Shown here: positions 23,568 through 31,661 of the stretch, piece after piece
Layout of the letters: the number at the start of each line of letters is the position of its first letter
How positions within the stretch are numbered: the first letter of the stretch is position 1
NCBI GenBank assembly: GCA_009702045.1
Contig: WLIV01000029.1
Location: forward strand, 1 to 42,754
Direction: 5' to 3'
From: Actinomycetota bacterium
GTDB lineage: Bacteria; Actinomycetota; Acidimicrobiia; Acidimicrobiales; Ilumatobacteraceae
DNA: 42,754 nt
Made by a program: the position numbers and the translations under genes
Notes under the pieces: model-generated
What the model was told of the DNA's origin: nothing
What the model saw: the letters and a program-made list of their open reading frames with translations, nothing else
Databases searched by the model: none

Positions 23568-23939
23568 TCACTTGACTTCGACGACCGCGCCGGCTTCTTC
23601 GAGCTTCGACTTGGCTGCCGCAGCGGCATCCTTGGTGGCCTTCTCCAGGACGGCCTTCGGGGCTGCGTCGACGAGATCCTTGGCTTCCTTCAGACCCAGG
23701 CTGGTGAGCTCGCGCACGACCTTGATGACCTGGATCTTCTGGGCGCCGGAATCCTTGAGGATGACGTCGAACTCGTCCTTCTCTTCTTCGGCCGGGGCGG
23801 CGGCTGCGCCACCGGCGGCGGCGACGGCCACGGGGGCCGCGGCGGTGACGCCGAACTTCTCCTCAAACGCGTCGAGCAGTTCCTTCAGCTCGATGACAGT
23901 GAGGTTGGCGATTTCTTCGAGGATGCTTTCCTTCGACAT
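23568..23939 (-). CDS. rplL: 50S ribosomal protein L7/L12
   Basis: A 123-residue protein: an N-terminal dimerisation domain ([20 protein letters not shown]), an Ala/Pro/Gly-rich hinge (about residues 32-52) and the C-terminal factor-binding domain ([35 protein letters not shown]). L7/L12 forms the stalk that recruits EF-Tu, EF-G and IF2, held on the ribosome by L10. It follows rplJ by about 50 nt and is followed by a strong terminator hairpin. Confidence 0.98.
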   Translation of the reverse strand: MSKESILEEIANLTVIELKELLDAFEEKFGVTAAAPVAVAAAGGAAAAPAEEEKDEFDVILKDSGAQKIQVIKVVRELTSLGLKEAKDLVDAAPKAVLEKATKDAAAAAKSKLEEAGAVVEVK

Positions 23940-23990
23940 TGCGGTGTTTCTCCTAGTGAGTTCTTGGTGTACGTAAACGGGTGAAGCGGC

Positions 23991-24524
23991 TCAGGCCGCT
24001 TCCTTCTGATCGATGAGGGCCTTGAGGCCGTAGGCGAAGTTGCGGGGCAGTGCCTGCAACAGACCAGCGGTCTTGACCAGTGGGGCCTGCAGTGCACCGG
24101 CGAACATCGCCAGCAACTTGTCGCGGCTGGGCAGATCGGCGAGCACCTCGACGTCCTTGGCGGACAGCAACTTGCCGCCCATCACGCCGCCCTTGATCAC
24201 GAGCATTGGGGTGGCCTTGGCGGCGTCACGCAGTGCCTTGGCAACTGCTGCGACATCACCACTGACGAATGTCATACCCGACGGTCCGACGAGCATCTCG
24301 TCGAGACCTTCGATGCCAGCCTTCTTTGCGCCGAGGCTCGCCAGGGTGTTCTTGTACACCTTGTACTCGCCGCCGACGCCACGAAGGCTGCGACGCAGAC
24401 CGGCCAGTTGGCCGACCCGCAGTCCGCGGTATTCGGTGATGATCACGGCATCGGCTGCTGCCAGCTTGGCGGCAACCTCGTCGACGACCGCCACCTTCTC
24501 TGCACGGGGGTTCTCTGTAGTCAT
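23991..24524 (-). CDS. rplJ: 50S ribosomal protein L10
   Basis: A 177-residue L10. AVVDEVAAKLAAADAVIIT then EYRGLRVGQLAGLRRSLR is the rRNA-binding domain; the C-terminal helices (LLAMFAGALQAPLVKTAGLL) bind L7/L12 dimers. An upstream in-frame ATG exists at 24545, but the ATG at 24524 is chosen because a perfect AGGAGG lies 5 nt before it and the family begins there. L10 (with L12) normally represses its own leader mRNA. rplJ is separated from rplA by 2.7 kb of unrelated genes. Confidence 0.97.
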   Translation of the reverse strand: MTTENPRAEKVAVVDEVAAKLAAADAVIITEYRGLRVGQLAGLRRSLRGVGGEYKVYKNTLASLGAKKAGIEGLDEMLVGPSGMTFVSGDVAAVAKALRDAAKATPMLVIKGGVMGGKLLSAKDVEVLADLPSRDKLLAMFAGALQAPLVKTAGLLQALPRNFAYGLKALIDQKEAA

Positions 24525-24539
24525 GTATTCCTCCTCTCG

Positions 24540-24714
24540 CTGCAACTCGGGGTGCTCGCTGTGCAGCGAACACCGCGAGGAGCGAACAGCAGGACAGACC
24601 TGTGAACGTTCCGGGCGAAGTATTCACCTCGGCTGGTGGGATGCTTCCCATTACTCGTTCCCCATGGAACGGGCCAGCGGTCTTTGGCGAGCGACCGGTT
24701 TGTTTGTCCCGGCA
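24540..24714 (-). promoter_or_regulatory. Candidate L10 autoregulatory leader of rplJ-rplL
   Basis: The roughly 185 nt upstream of rplJ hold no gene. On the minus strand they can form a bulged stem (GGGAAG with CTTCGCCC, inner CACC with GGTG, about 24616-24652), like the kink-turn arm of L10 leaders. Nearer the gene is a strong 11-bp hairpin, GGTGTTCGCTG with CAGCGAGCACC (24551-24574). A TAGCCT hexamer (24715-24720) could be the -10, but no good -35 is visible. The leader call rests on position and foldability only. Confidence 0.4.
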
Positions 24715-24751
24715 AGGCTAACGGTGTGCGACGGCGATGGCTACCTTGCGG

Positions 24752-25060
24752 TCAGAGCGCCAACACCAGGCGCAGACCCTCGTCCACCCGCTGCTGCAGC
24801 GCGAAGGAGAGCCGAGCCGCACGTTCGGTGAGGTTGCGCTGGTTGACGGTGACCACCTGGCTGACGACGACCACCCCGTCGTGAGGCAGGCCGCTGTCGT
24901 CGGCCGGCAGTCGCACGTTGCCGGGCGCATTGGCCAGAGCGAGGTTCGAGGAGATTGCTGCAACCACGACGGTGCCCACGCTCGAGCGGTTGAAGGCGTC
25001 GGCCTGCACGACCAGCACGGGCCGCTTCCCCACCCACCACACTTCGCCGCGCTCGATCAC
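24752..25060 (-). CDS. mazF: MazF/PemK-family mRNA interferase toxin
   Basis: About 102 residues from a GTG at 25060 (a second GTG at 25063 is possible). IERGEVWWVGKRPVLVVQAD, GTVVVAAISSNL, GNVRLPADDSGLPHDGVVVV and VSQVVTVNQRNL follow the MazF core. MazF toxins cleave single-stranded mRNA at short sequences. The loop between the first two strands, usually about 10 residues longer (WW-x(8-12)-G-KRRPVLVV), is nearly absent. The start overlaps the antitoxin stop (TGGTGA), typical of coupled pairs. The same frame is open far upstream, but those residues are antisense to the DUF222 gene. Confidence 0.88.
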   Translation of the reverse strand: MIERGEVWWVGKRPVLVVQADAFNRSSVGTVVVAAISSNLALANAPGNVRLPADDSGLPHDGVVVVSQVVTVNQRNLTERAARLSFALQQRVDEGLRLVLAL

Positions 25061-25254
25061 CACGGCTCCGGCTCCGCCGCCGATCCGTTCGCGTACACCT
25101 CGTCGAGCTTGGCGGTGATCTCGTCGTCGGTGGGCGGGCCGAGATACGCCTCCAGCGCCTTCACGTACAGCTCGCTGCGCGACAGGCCGAGGCGGCGGGC
25201 GACCAGGTCGGCCCGGCGAAAGAGCGCATCCGAGAGGGAGATCGCCGTCTTCAT
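25057..25254 (-). CDS. mazE: Ribbon-helix-helix antitoxin of the MazF pair
   Basis: A 65-residue protein. MKTAISLSDALFRRADLVAR then RLGLSRSELYVKALEAYLG is a ribbon-helix-helix DNA-binding fold, followed by an acidic tail (DDEITAKLDEVYANG) that should bind MazF. The ATG at 25254 lies 6 nt after TATACT (25261-25266 on the minus strand), so the mRNA is predicted to be leaderless. It overlaps the toxin gene and is divergent from the DUF222 gene; the two promoters overlap around AGTATAAC (25261-25268). Confidence 0.85.
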   Translation of the reverse strand: MKTAISLSDALFRRADLVARRLGLSRSELYVKALEAYLGPPTDDEITAKLDEVYANGSAAEPEPW

Positions 25255-25298
25255 GGGAGGAGTATAACTTTGTCATACCCCTCTGGTTGAGTGAGGGC

Positions 25299-26546
25299 AT
25301 GAGTTCGCTCACGATTCCTGATGTCGAGACACTGCGGGCGATGTCGCCCGCGCAGGTGGAGGCGTTGGCGCGTGAGCTGGACGGCCAGCGCCGTGCGCTC
25401 GAGTCGGGGCTGGCGACGTTGGTGGCGCGGGTGGAAGAGGCGGGCGTGTTCGGGCGTGATGGGCATCGTGGGGTGCGGGCGTGGGGGATGGCGGCGTGCA
25501 ACTGGTCGTTGCCCGAAGCTGCCCGGTTCGTGAAGGCGGGTCATCTGTTGGCCCGGTTCCCATCGGCGTCGGGGATGGGTGTGGCGCAGTTGCATGCGTT
25601 GGCGGCGGTGGCCGCGAACCCGCGTGTGTCACCTCATCTCGACGAGGGCGAAGCGCTGTTGGTCGGCCAGGCGGCAGTGTTGGACTTCTCCGACTATTCG
25701 TGCCTGCTACGCGCGTGGGAAGCCGCCGCCGACCCCGATGGTGCGCATCTGGATCATGAACGCGCGCACCGCGAACGCGAGGCCATGCTCTCGCAGGTCG
25801 GGGCGAAGGCGTTCCTCAATGCGCAGGGTGGCGCGGTCGATGGTGCGCAGCTGAAGGAGATCTTCGAGGCGTTCGTGCACGCCGAGTTCCTTGCCGACTG
25901 GGAAACCGGGGTCGCGGTGCACGGCGACAACATGTCGGTCGCGTTGATGGCCCGCACGGAACGGCAACGCCGCTTCGATGCGATGATGGCCGTGTTCGCC
26001 GCGGCTGCCGGGTCGGGTGTGCTCGCCAACTTCGAACCCACCGTCAACATCCTGTGGGATCAGGCCAGCCTCGAACACACGCTGGTGAAGGCGTTGGGCG
26101 GCGAGCCTGCACCGCTCGACCCGAGCGTGCCGCACCGGTGTGAAACCGCCGACGGCGTGCAACTCGATCCGTTCGACGTACTCATCGCCGCCGCAGTCGG
26201 CCACGTCCGCCGGGTCGTGCTCGATTCCGCCGGGGTGGTCGTCGATCTGGGTCGCAAACAACGGCTGTTCACGGGGCCCTTGCGAGACATCATCCTGGCA
26301 TTGGCCCGGCATTGCTTCACACCCGGCTGTCACCACCCACCACGCCAGGTCGACCACGTGCTCCCATACTCGAATGCAGGCCCGACCGCCTCGTGGAACG
26401 GCGGCCCCGCCTGCGGGCACCACAACCGATGGCGCGCCACCCACGCCTACACCGTCAGACGCGACCAACACGGCCACTGGCACCACTACCGCCCCGACGG
26501 CAGCGAACTCGGCTGGCGCTCAACCCTGCCTATGGCCGGGTCGTGA
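25299..26546 (+). CDS. DUF222-domain HNH endonuclease
   Basis: About 415 residues. The long helical N-terminal part is the DUF222 domain found widely in Actinobacteria, often in several copies per genome (the 13E12 repeat family of mycobacteria). Near the C-terminus is an HNH nuclease: HCFTPGCHHPPRQVDHVLPY, then NGGPACGHHNR, with the catalytic D-H pair and zinc-type Cys residues intact. The biological role of the family is unclear; mobile-element or genome-defence functions have been proposed. The ATG at 25299 is used; a TTG at 25287 is also in frame. It lies inside the segment that splits rplKA from rplJL. Confidence 0.88.
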   Translation: MSSLTIPDVETLRAMSPAQVEALARELDGQRRALESGLATLVARVEEAGVFGRDGHRGVRAWGMAACNWSLPEAARFVKAGHLLARFPSASGMGVAQLHALAAVAANPRVSPHLDEGEALLVGQAAVLDFSDYSCLLRAWEAAADPDGAHLDHERAHREREAMLSQVGAKAFLNAQGGAVDGAQLKEIFEAFVHAEFLADWETGVAVHGDNMSVALMARTERQRRFDAMMAVFAAAAGSGVLANFEPTVNILWDQASLEHTLVKALGGEPAPLDPSVPHRCETADGVQLDPFDVLIAAAVGHVRRVVLDSAGVVVDLGRKQRLFTGPLRDIILALARHCFTPGCHHPPRQVDHVLPYSNAGPTASWNGGPACGHHNRWRATHAYTVRRDQHGHWHHYRPDGSELGWRSTLPMAGS

Positions 26547-26580
26547 GCGTGCGTTCGGCTGGGTGGTCACCCAGACGCGT

Positions 26581-26614
26581 CGAGGGCGGGTGGGCACGTG
26601 CCCACCCGCCCTCG
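26581..26614. terminator. 34-bp perfect palindrome, likely bidirectional terminator
   Basis: CGAGGGCGGGTGGGCAC is followed directly by its exact reverse complement (17-bp arms, no spacer). It lies between the convergent DUF222 and carbonic anhydrase genes, 34 nt after one stop and 20 nt after the other. No U-tract follows on either strand. Confidence 0.65.
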
Positions 26615-26634
26615 CTCCCGTTCGGGGGTGGAAC

Positions 26635-27438
26635 TCAGCCTTCGCTGCTGTCCATCTGCACGGTACGGCCGTTCAGCGACTGCACCGGGCGAGCGTTGCC
26701 CTCGTAGGCAGCGACGATCGCCGCAATCTGGTCAGCGCTCAACTGCACCGGTGTCTCCATCAGCATCCAGCTCACGCCTTCGCTGCACGGCGGTGTGGTG
26801 AGGCTGCCGGCGTAACGGTAGGTCATCTTGCTGGTCGGCAGCATGGCCGCCCAGTCGATCTCGGCGGCCTGCTCCGCGCCCTTGGCGACGCCCATCGCGT
26901 CGATGTACGGCTGCCAGGCGGCGTTGGCTGTGGTGCCTTCTTCGATCAGCACGCCGACGACGGTGATCTCACCGGCGTCGGTCTTGTGCACGAAGTGCAC
27001 CTCGGCGGCGTACGTCGTGCCGTCGATGGTGTGCTCGCTGGGCGCGTGGAAGTGGATCTGCTTCAGCGGCGACGACACGCCGTCTACCGTCACAGTGTTG
27101 CCTTCGGGGGCGTTGGCCTGGATGGTGTGGCCGTTGTTGATCACAGTGGCAGTGCCGGCCGAGTAATCGAAGGTCGGGTCGGCGAGGGCCTCGGTCGATG
27201 CCGAGGTGATGTTGATCGGGGTCTGTGCGCTGCCGTCGGCGCAGGTGGCGTACGCCTCAGAAAGCTCGCCCCAGTGCGCAGGGCCTTCCTCGCCCTCATA
27301 GGTCCAGTGGGGCAACGTGGTGGTGGAGTCCGGTGCAGCAGTGCTGGCCGTCGATGTGGAGTCGTCGGAGCACGCGCCGACCAGGAGGCCAGCCGCCACG
27401 ACGGCAGAGGCGAAGGACAGAGAGACTGAGTAGCGCAT
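26635..27438 (-). CDS. Alpha-class carbonic anhydrase, lipoprotein
   Basis: A 267-residue exported enzyme. It has a lipoprotein signal peptide ending in LLVGAC, so Cys23 should carry the lipid, then a Ser/Thr-rich linker (about 24-42). The catalytic domain shows WGELSEAYATCADGSAQTPI, zinc ligands H129 and H131 (QIHFHAPSEH) and H148 (AEVHFVH), and SLTTPPCSEGVSW. Cys66 and the Cys in PPCSEG form the usual disulfide. It hydrates CO2 outside the membrane. It sits after rplA in the minus-strand series; a TAGGCT hexamer (27492-27497) may give it its own promoter. Confidence 0.95.
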   Translation of the reverse strand: MRYSVSLSFASAVVAAGLLVGACSDDSTSTASTAAPDSTTTLPHWTYEGEEGPAHWGELSEAYATCADGSAQTPINITSASTEALADPTFDYSAGTATVINNGHTIQANAPEGNTVTVDGVSSPLKQIHFHAPSEHTIDGTTYAAEVHFVHKTDAGEITVVGVLIEEGTTANAAWQPYIDAMGVAKGAEQAAEIDWAAMLPTSKMTYRYAGSLTTPPCSEGVSWMLMETPVQLSADQIAAIVAAYEGNARPVQSLNGRTVQMDSSEG

Positions 27439-27458
27439 TATTGGGCTTTCAACGATTG

Positions 27459-27480
27459 GCTACCGGCATGTACCGGTAGC
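27459..27480 (-). repeat. Hairpin in the carbonic anhydrase leader
   Basis: GCTACCGG CATGTA CCGGTAGC forms a perfect 8-bp stem with a 6-nt loop, between a TAGGCT hexamer (27492-27497) and the carbonic anhydrase ATG. If that hexamer is the -10, the hairpin lies in the 5' leader; it could equally end the rplA transcript, though no U-tract follows. Confidence 0.5.
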
Positions 27481-27587
27481 GGCGGCTGATAAGCCTAGCA
27501 CGGTTACCCACAGTTGATGCAGTTACTGAAGTCACCCTGCTGCCATTGCTCGCGCTGGGTGACCACCACCCCGCGCCTCAGCGGGAA

Positions 27588-28283
27588 TCAGACCTCGGGG
27601 CGGAGGCGGGCGGTATCCACCTTGACGCCGGGGCCCATGGTGCTGGAGACCGAGATCTTGCGCAGGTAGCGACCCTTGGCGGACGCCGGCTTGGCGCGCT
27701 GCAGTTCGTCGATGACCGCACGGAAGTTGGCCTCGAGCGCATCGGGCTCGAAGCTGACGCGGCCGAGCTGCACGTGCACGTTGCCGTAGCGGTCGGTGCG
27801 GTACTCCACCTTGCCACCCTTGAACTCGGTGACCGCACGGGCCACGTCGTTGGTGACCGTGCCGGTCTTCGGGTTGGGCATCAGACCACGCGGTCCGAGC
27901 GTGCGGCCGAGGCGACCGACGAGGGGCATCATGTCCGGCGTCGCGATTGCGATGTCGAAGTTGAAGATGCCCTTCTCGATCTCAGCGGCCAGGTCGTCGG
28001 CACCGACGATGTCGGCACCAGCGTCGCGGGCGGCCTGGGCGGCTTCGCCAGCGGCGAACACGGCGACGCGAACGTCCTTACCGGTACCGCTGGGCAGCGC
28101 CACGGTGCCACGCACCATCTGGTCGGCCTTACGGGGGTCGACGCCGAGGCGCACGGCGATTTCGACGGTCTCGTCGAACTTGGCCGGGGCCACAGCCTTC
28201 ACGAGGGCGAGCGCCTCGGTGGGGGTGAACAGTTGATCGCGATCGTACTTCTTCGTCGCGTCAGCGAATTTCTTGCCGGACAT
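27588..28283 (-). CDS. rplA: 50S ribosomal protein L1
   Basis: A 231-residue L1: [20 protein letters not shown] at the N-terminus, [19 protein letters not shown], the signature [20 protein letters not shown], and [13 protein letters not shown] at the end. L1 binds 23S rRNA at the mobile stalk and, in many bacteria, represses the rplKA mRNA. It follows rplK by 63 nt. In most genomes rplJ comes next; here the carbonic anhydrase, DUF222 and mazEF genes intervene. Confidence 0.98.
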   Translation of the reverse strand: MSGKKFADATKKYDRDQLFTPTEALALVKAVAPAKFDETVEIAVRLGVDPRKADQMVRGTVALPSGTGKDVRVAVFAAGEAAQAARDAGADIVGADDLAAEIEKGIFNFDIAIATPDMMPLVGRLGRTLGPRGLMPNPKTGTVTNDVARAVTEFKGGKVEYRTDRYGNVHVQLGRVSFEPDALEANFRAVIDELQRAKPASAKGRYLRKISVSSTMGPGVKVDTARLRPEV

Positions 28284-28346
28284 TGTGTGTCTCCCTCAGG
28301 GTAAACGCCGCCGGGCGAGGTGATCCCGGTCGAACGTGTGGGTGGA

Positions 28347-28775
28347 TTACGAGTTGACCTTGAGGCCCATGGAGCGGGCCGTGCCACGGATCTGCTGCTT
28401 GGCAGCTTCCATGTCGTAGGCGTTGAGGTCGGGCATCTTGATCTTGGCGACCTCTTCGATGTCGGCCTCGGTGACCGAACCGACGATGGTCTTGCCCGGG
28501 GTGGTGGAACCCTTGGCAAGGCCGGCCTTCTGGCGCAGCAGCACCGGGGCCGGCGGGGTCTTCAGGATGAACGTGAACGTACGATCCTCGAACACCGTGA
28601 TCTCGACCGGAATGATCGTGCCGACCTGCGACTCGGTAGCAGCGTTGTACTGCTTGACGAAGTCCATGATGCCGACGCCGTGCGGTCCGAGCGCGGTACC
28701 CACGGGCGGGGCCGGGGTGGCCTTGCCTGCGGGGATCTGGATCTTGATGATCGCAGCAACCTTTTTCTTTGCCAT
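28347..28775 (-). CDS. rplK: 50S ribosomal protein L11
   Basis: A 142-residue L11. [20 protein letters not shown] with the conserved Pro residues is the N-terminal domain that binds thiostrepton; the C-terminal domain ([39 protein letters not shown]) binds 23S rRNA. L11 works at the GTPase centre and is needed for RelA-type stringent signalling. It lies 17 nt after nusG. Confidence 0.98.
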   Translation of the reverse strand: MAKKKVAAIIKIQIPAGKATPAPPVGTALGPHGVGIMDFVKQYNAATESQVGTIIPVEITVFEDRTFTFILKTPPAPVLLRQKAGLAKGSTTPGKTIVGSVTEADIEEVAKIKMPDLNAYDMEAAKQQIRGTARSMGLKVNS

Positions 28776-28792
28776 GACTGACTACTTCCTGT

Positions 28793-29545
28793 TTAGAGCT
28801 TGCTGACCTGGCTGAAGTCCATCTCCACGAGGGTCTCACGACCGAAGATGTTCACCAGCACCTTGAGCTTCATGTGATCGGCATTGATCTCGGCGATCGT
28901 GCCGGCGAAATCGGCGAACGGGCCTTCCTTGACCCGGACGCTCTCACCCACCTCGTAATCGAGCTTGGGCTTCTTGCGGGTGGGCATACCACCCGTGCCA
29001 TCGCCCTTGGCGGCGAGGAACGTCTGTACCTCACGCCGAGACAACGGCGTGGGCTTCTGACCATGCTTGTTCTGCCCCACGAACCCGGTGACACCGGGTG
29101 TGTTGCGGATGCAGTACCAGCTGTCGTCGTCCATGTGGCAACGAACCAGCAGGTAGCCGGGGAAGACCTTCTTCTGCACGGTCTGCTTGCGACCGTTCTT
29201 GAACTCGTCGACCTCTTCCATGGGGATGACGATGTCGAAGATCTTCTCCTCCATGTTCATGCTCTGGATACGAGCCTTGAGGTTGGCGGTGACCTTCTTC
29301 TCATAGCCGGACTGGCTATGCACCACGTACCACTGGCCCGGGCGGGTCCAGGGGTCGTCGATGATCTCTTCCTCGATCTCCTCGTCGGCTGCCTCGGCAT
29401 CCGCTTCGGAGGACAGGTCGAAGCTGACGTCGACCGCATCCGCGCCGGATTCGGCAACTTCCTCGTGGACGATCTCTTCCATGGTGGATTCGTGCATCGT
29501 CGGTTCGTCCAGGATCTGTTCGGGTGTCACGTCGTCAAGGCTCAT
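28793..29545 (-). CDS. nusG: Transcription termination/antitermination factor NusG
   Basis: A 250-residue NusG. An acidic extension of about 80 residues ([30 protein letters not shown]) precedes the NGN domain ([46 protein letters not shown]). The C-terminal KOW domain is [19 protein letters not shown]. Long acidic N-termini are common in actinobacterial NusG. NusG binds RNA polymerase and links it to ribosomes or Rho. The ATG at 29545 shares one base with the secE stop (TGATG). A further upstream start at 29671 was not used because it runs through secE. Confidence 0.97.
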   Translation of the reverse strand: MSLDDVTPEQILDEPTMHESTMEEIVHEEVAESGADAVDVSFDLSSEADAEAADEEIEEEIIDDPWTRPGQWYVVHSQSGYEKKVTANLKARIQSMNMEEKIFDIVIPMEEVDEFKNGRKQTVQKKVFPGYLLVRCHMDDDSWYCIRNTPGVTGFVGQNKHGQKPTPLSRREVQTFLAAKGDGTGGMPTRKKPKLDYEVGESVRVKEGPFADFAGTIAEINADHMKLKVLVNIFGRETLVEMDFSQVSKL

Positions 29546-29844
29546 CAGTCGTACAACCATCCGGAAAGAACGCCGAACAGCGAATCGAGACCGAAGATGT
29601 ACGCCGTGTAGAGCACCACGGTGACCAGGACGATGAGCGAGAAGCGGCGGATCTCGGGCCACTTGGGCCAAGCCACCTTGCGCATCTCGTCGCGCACTTC
29701 ACGCAAGTACTGCAACGGCGTGACGCGAGCTTCCTTCGGGCGACGGGCCGGAGCGGGGGCGCGCGTGGGTTGCCCCTGGTCGTTCAGGGCCCCCATCTTC
29801 TTCAGCGAGCGCTTTTGCTCTCGGTTCAGGTCATCCAGTGACAT
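29545..29844 (-). CDS. secE: Preprotein translocase subunit SecE
   Basis: A 99-residue SecE. A Lys/Arg-rich N-terminus precedes the conserved amphipathic helix [20 protein letters not shown] and one membrane helix ([20 protein letters not shown]). SecE clamps SecY in the Sec translocon. It starts 30 nt after the end of the tRNA-Trp gene and overlaps nusG by one base. Confidence 0.96.
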   Translation of the reverse strand: MSLDDLNREQKRSLKKMGALNDQGQPTRAPAPARRPKEARVTPLQYLREVRDEMRKVAWPKWPEIRRFSLIVLVTVVLYTAYIFGLDSLFGVLSGWLYD

Positions 29845-29874
29845 CTTCGTTCACTCGGTTCTATCGAAATTGAG

Positions 29875-29947
29875 CAGGGCAGGAGGGATTCGAACCCCCG
29901 ACCGTCGGTTTTGGAGACCGATGCTCTACCAGCTGAGCTACTGCCCT
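29875..29947 (-). tRNA. tRNA-Trp (anticodon CCA)
   Basis: On the minus strand the acceptor arms AGGGCAG and CTGCCCT pair over 7 bp with discriminator G. The D-arm reads AGCTCAGCTGGTAGAGC, the anticodon loop CTCCAAA gives CCA, and the T-arm includes GGTTCGAATCC. No CCA tail is encoded. Its place before secE is the common actinobacterial order. Confidence 0.95.
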
Positions 29948-30001
29948 CTGTGGGCGGTGGCAAACGCTACCAGCCACCCATCGAGGTACTCCCCGCTGGT
30001 G

Positions 30002-30166
30002 TCAGCGGGTCTCCTTGTGGACCGTGTGCTTACGGTCGTGGTTGCAGTACTTCTTCATCTCCAGGCGCTCACGATCGTTGATCTTGGACTTCATGGTGAT
30101 GTAGTTGCGGTGCTTGCACTCGGTGCATTCGAGGGTGATCTTCACCCTCTTGTCGTTCTTTGCCAT
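30002..30166 (-). CDS. rpmG: 50S ribosomal protein L33
   Basis: A 54-residue protein, [20 protein letters not shown] then [20 protein letters not shown] and [14 protein letters not shown]. The first zinc half-site CTEC is intact. The second, usually CxxC, reads CNHD, so the fourth Cys is replaced by Asp. It lies 11 nt after tuf and before tRNA-Trp, the usual rpmG place. A small perfect hairpin (CCCGCTG/CAGCGGG, 29992-30009) covers its stop codon. Confidence 0.95.
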   Translation of the reverse strand: MAKNDKRVKITLECTECKHRNYITMKSKINDRERLEMKKYCNHDRKHTVHKETR

Positions 30167-30177
30167 GGTGCTTCAGC

Positions 30178-31362
30178 TCACTTCGTGATCTTGGTGACGC
30201 GGCCGGCGCCCACGGTACGGCCACCTTCGCGGATTGCGAAACGCAGACCCTCATCCATTGCGATCGGCTTCCCCAACTCAACCGTGATCGTCACGTTGTC
30301 ACCGGGCATCACCATCTCGGTGCCCTCCGGCAACTGAATCGTGCCCGTCACGTCAGTCGTACGGAAGAAGAACTGCGGACGGTAGTTGTTGAAGAACGGC
30401 TTGTGACGGCCACCTTCAGAAGCCGACAACACGTACACCTGCCCCTCGAAGTTGGTGTGCGGCGTGATGCTGCCGGGCTTACACAGCACCTGGCCACGCT
30501 CGACATCTTCCTTCTTCGTGCCACGCAACAGGGCGCCGATGTTGTCGCCGGCCTGACCCTGATCGAGCAACTTGCGGAACATCTCCACACCAGTACACAC
30601 CGTCTTCTGCGTGTTACGCAGACCAACGATCTCCAGATCGTCACCCGTGTGCACGATGCCCTGCTCCACCTTGCCGGTGACAACAGTGCCACGACCGGTA
30701 ATGGTGAACACATCTTCGATCGGCATCAAGAACGGCTTGTCGAGCTCACGAACCGGCTCGGGAACCGCTGCGTCACACGCAGCCATCAGCTCCATGATCT
30801 TTTCCTGCCACGCAGGGTCGCCCTCAAGCGCCTTGAGCGCCGAGACACGCACGACCGGAGCATCATCACCGGGGAACTCGTACTCGGACAGCAGTTCGCG
30901 AACCTCGAGCTCAACCAGCTCCAACAGTTCCTCGTCATCGACCATGTCGGACTTGTTCAACGCGACCACGATGTACGGCACGCCCACCTGACGGGCGAGC
31001 AACACGTGCTCACGAGTCTGGGGCATCGGACCGTCAGTCGCCGCGACCACCAGAATCGCACCATCGACCTGCGCCGCACCAGTGATCATGTTCTTGATGT
31101 AGTCAGCGTGACCCGGCATGTCGACATGCGCGTAGTGACGGTTCACCGTCTCGTACTCGATGTGCGCGATGGAGATCGTGATACCACGAGCCTTCTCCTC
31201 CGGCGCCTTGTCGATCTGATCGAACGGCGTGTACTTCGCCAACCCCTTCTCCGACAGCGTCTTGGAGATCGCAGCAGTGAGGGTGGTCTTGCCGTGGTCG
31301 ATGTGACCCATCGTGCCGATGTTGACGTGCGGCTTAGTGCGCTCGAATTTCGCCTTGCTCAT
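30178..31362 (-). CDS. tuf: Elongation factor Tu
   Basis: A 394-residue EF-Tu. The GTPase motifs are [13 protein letters not shown] (G1), RGITIS (G2), [12 protein letters not shown] (G3) and [11 protein letters not shown] (G4); domains 2 and 3 follow with [13 protein letters not shown] and [12 protein letters not shown]. It delivers aminoacyl-tRNA to the ribosome. An AGGAGAAGG Shine-Dalgarno-like stretch precedes the ATG. It lies just after tRNA-Met and before rpmG, the 'tufB' position, rather than in the rpsL-rpsG-fusA operon. Confidence 0.99.
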   Translation of the reverse strand: MSKAKFERTKPHVNIGTMGHIDHGKTTLTAAISKTLSEKGLAKYTPFDQIDKAPEEKARGITISIAHIEYETVNRHYAHVDMPGHADYIKNMITGAAQVDGAILVVAATDGPMPQTREHVLLARQVGVPYIVVALNKSDMVDDEELLELVELEVRELLSEYEFPGDDAPVVRVSALKALEGDPAWQEKIMELMAACDAAVPEPVRELDKPFLMPIEDVFTITGRGTVVTGKVEQGIVHTGDDLEIVGLRNTQKTVCTGVEMFRKLLDQGQAGDNIGALLRGTKKEDVERGQVLCKPGSITPHTNFEGQVYVLSASEGGRHKPFFNNYRPQFFFRTTDVTGTIQLPEGTEMVMPGDNVTITVELGKPIAMDEGLRFAIREGGRTVGAGRVTKITK

Positions 31363-31405
31363 GGGAGGCCTTCTCCTGTGACGTGGTGTGGATGTGCTTG
31401 CTTTG

Positions 31406-31479
31406 TAGCGGCGACCGGTCTCGAACCGGTGACCTTCCGATTATGAGCCGGATGCTCTGACCAACTGAGCTACGCCGCC
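31406..31479 (-). tRNA. tRNA-Met (anticodon CAT)
   Basis: On the minus strand GGCGGCG pairs with CGCCGCT (terminal G-U), discriminator A. The D-arm is AGCTCAGTTGGTCAGAGC, the anticodon loop CTCATAA gives CAT, and the T-arm is CCGGTTCGAGACCGG. It lacks three G-C pairs in the anticodon stem, so it is an elongator, not the initiator; a tRNA-Ile with modified CAT is less likely given its place next to tRNA-Thr. Confidence 0.9.
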
Positions 31480-31490
31480 AGGTTTGGTCG

Positions 31491-31563
31491 AGCCCTCTGT
31501 CGGAGTCGAACCGACGACCTACGCCTTACCATGGCGTTGCTCTACCTACTGAGCTAAGAGGGC
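31491..31563 (-). tRNA. tRNA-Thr (anticodon GGT)
   Basis: On the minus strand GCCCTCT pairs with AGAGGGC, discriminator T. The D-arm is AGCTCAGTAGGTAGAGC, the anticodon loop ATGGTAA gives GGT, and the T-arm is TCGGTTCGACTCCGA. It opens the tRNA-Thr, tRNA-Met, tuf transcription unit. Confidence 0.93.
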
Positions 31564-31597
31564 CTAGGCGCGCGGGAATACCGCAAACCGAGTGGGA

Positions 31598-31620
31598 ATG
31601 ATAGCGGCGAGTCTCGCCGC
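31598..31620 (-). promoter_or_regulatory. Candidate -10 and adjacent palindrome upstream of tRNA-Thr
   Basis: On the minus strand TATCAT (31598-31603) lies about 35 nt before tRNA-Thr. Directly upstream of it, filling the spacer position, is GCGGCGAG T CTCGCCGC (31604-31620), a perfect 8-bp inverted repeat with a 1-bp centre. No good -35 is seen, so the promoter may depend on a factor bound to the palindrome; that is inference. Confidence 0.4.
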
Positions 31621-31661
31621 GCGGCCACGGGATTCCGGGTTTCGCGAACTACATTCGACCC

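Noticed and set aside
29546-29671. A longer NusG start upstream of 29545
   Set aside because: It lies within secE in another frame and adds Arg-rich residues unlike NusG; the TGATG overlap with secE supports the shorter form.
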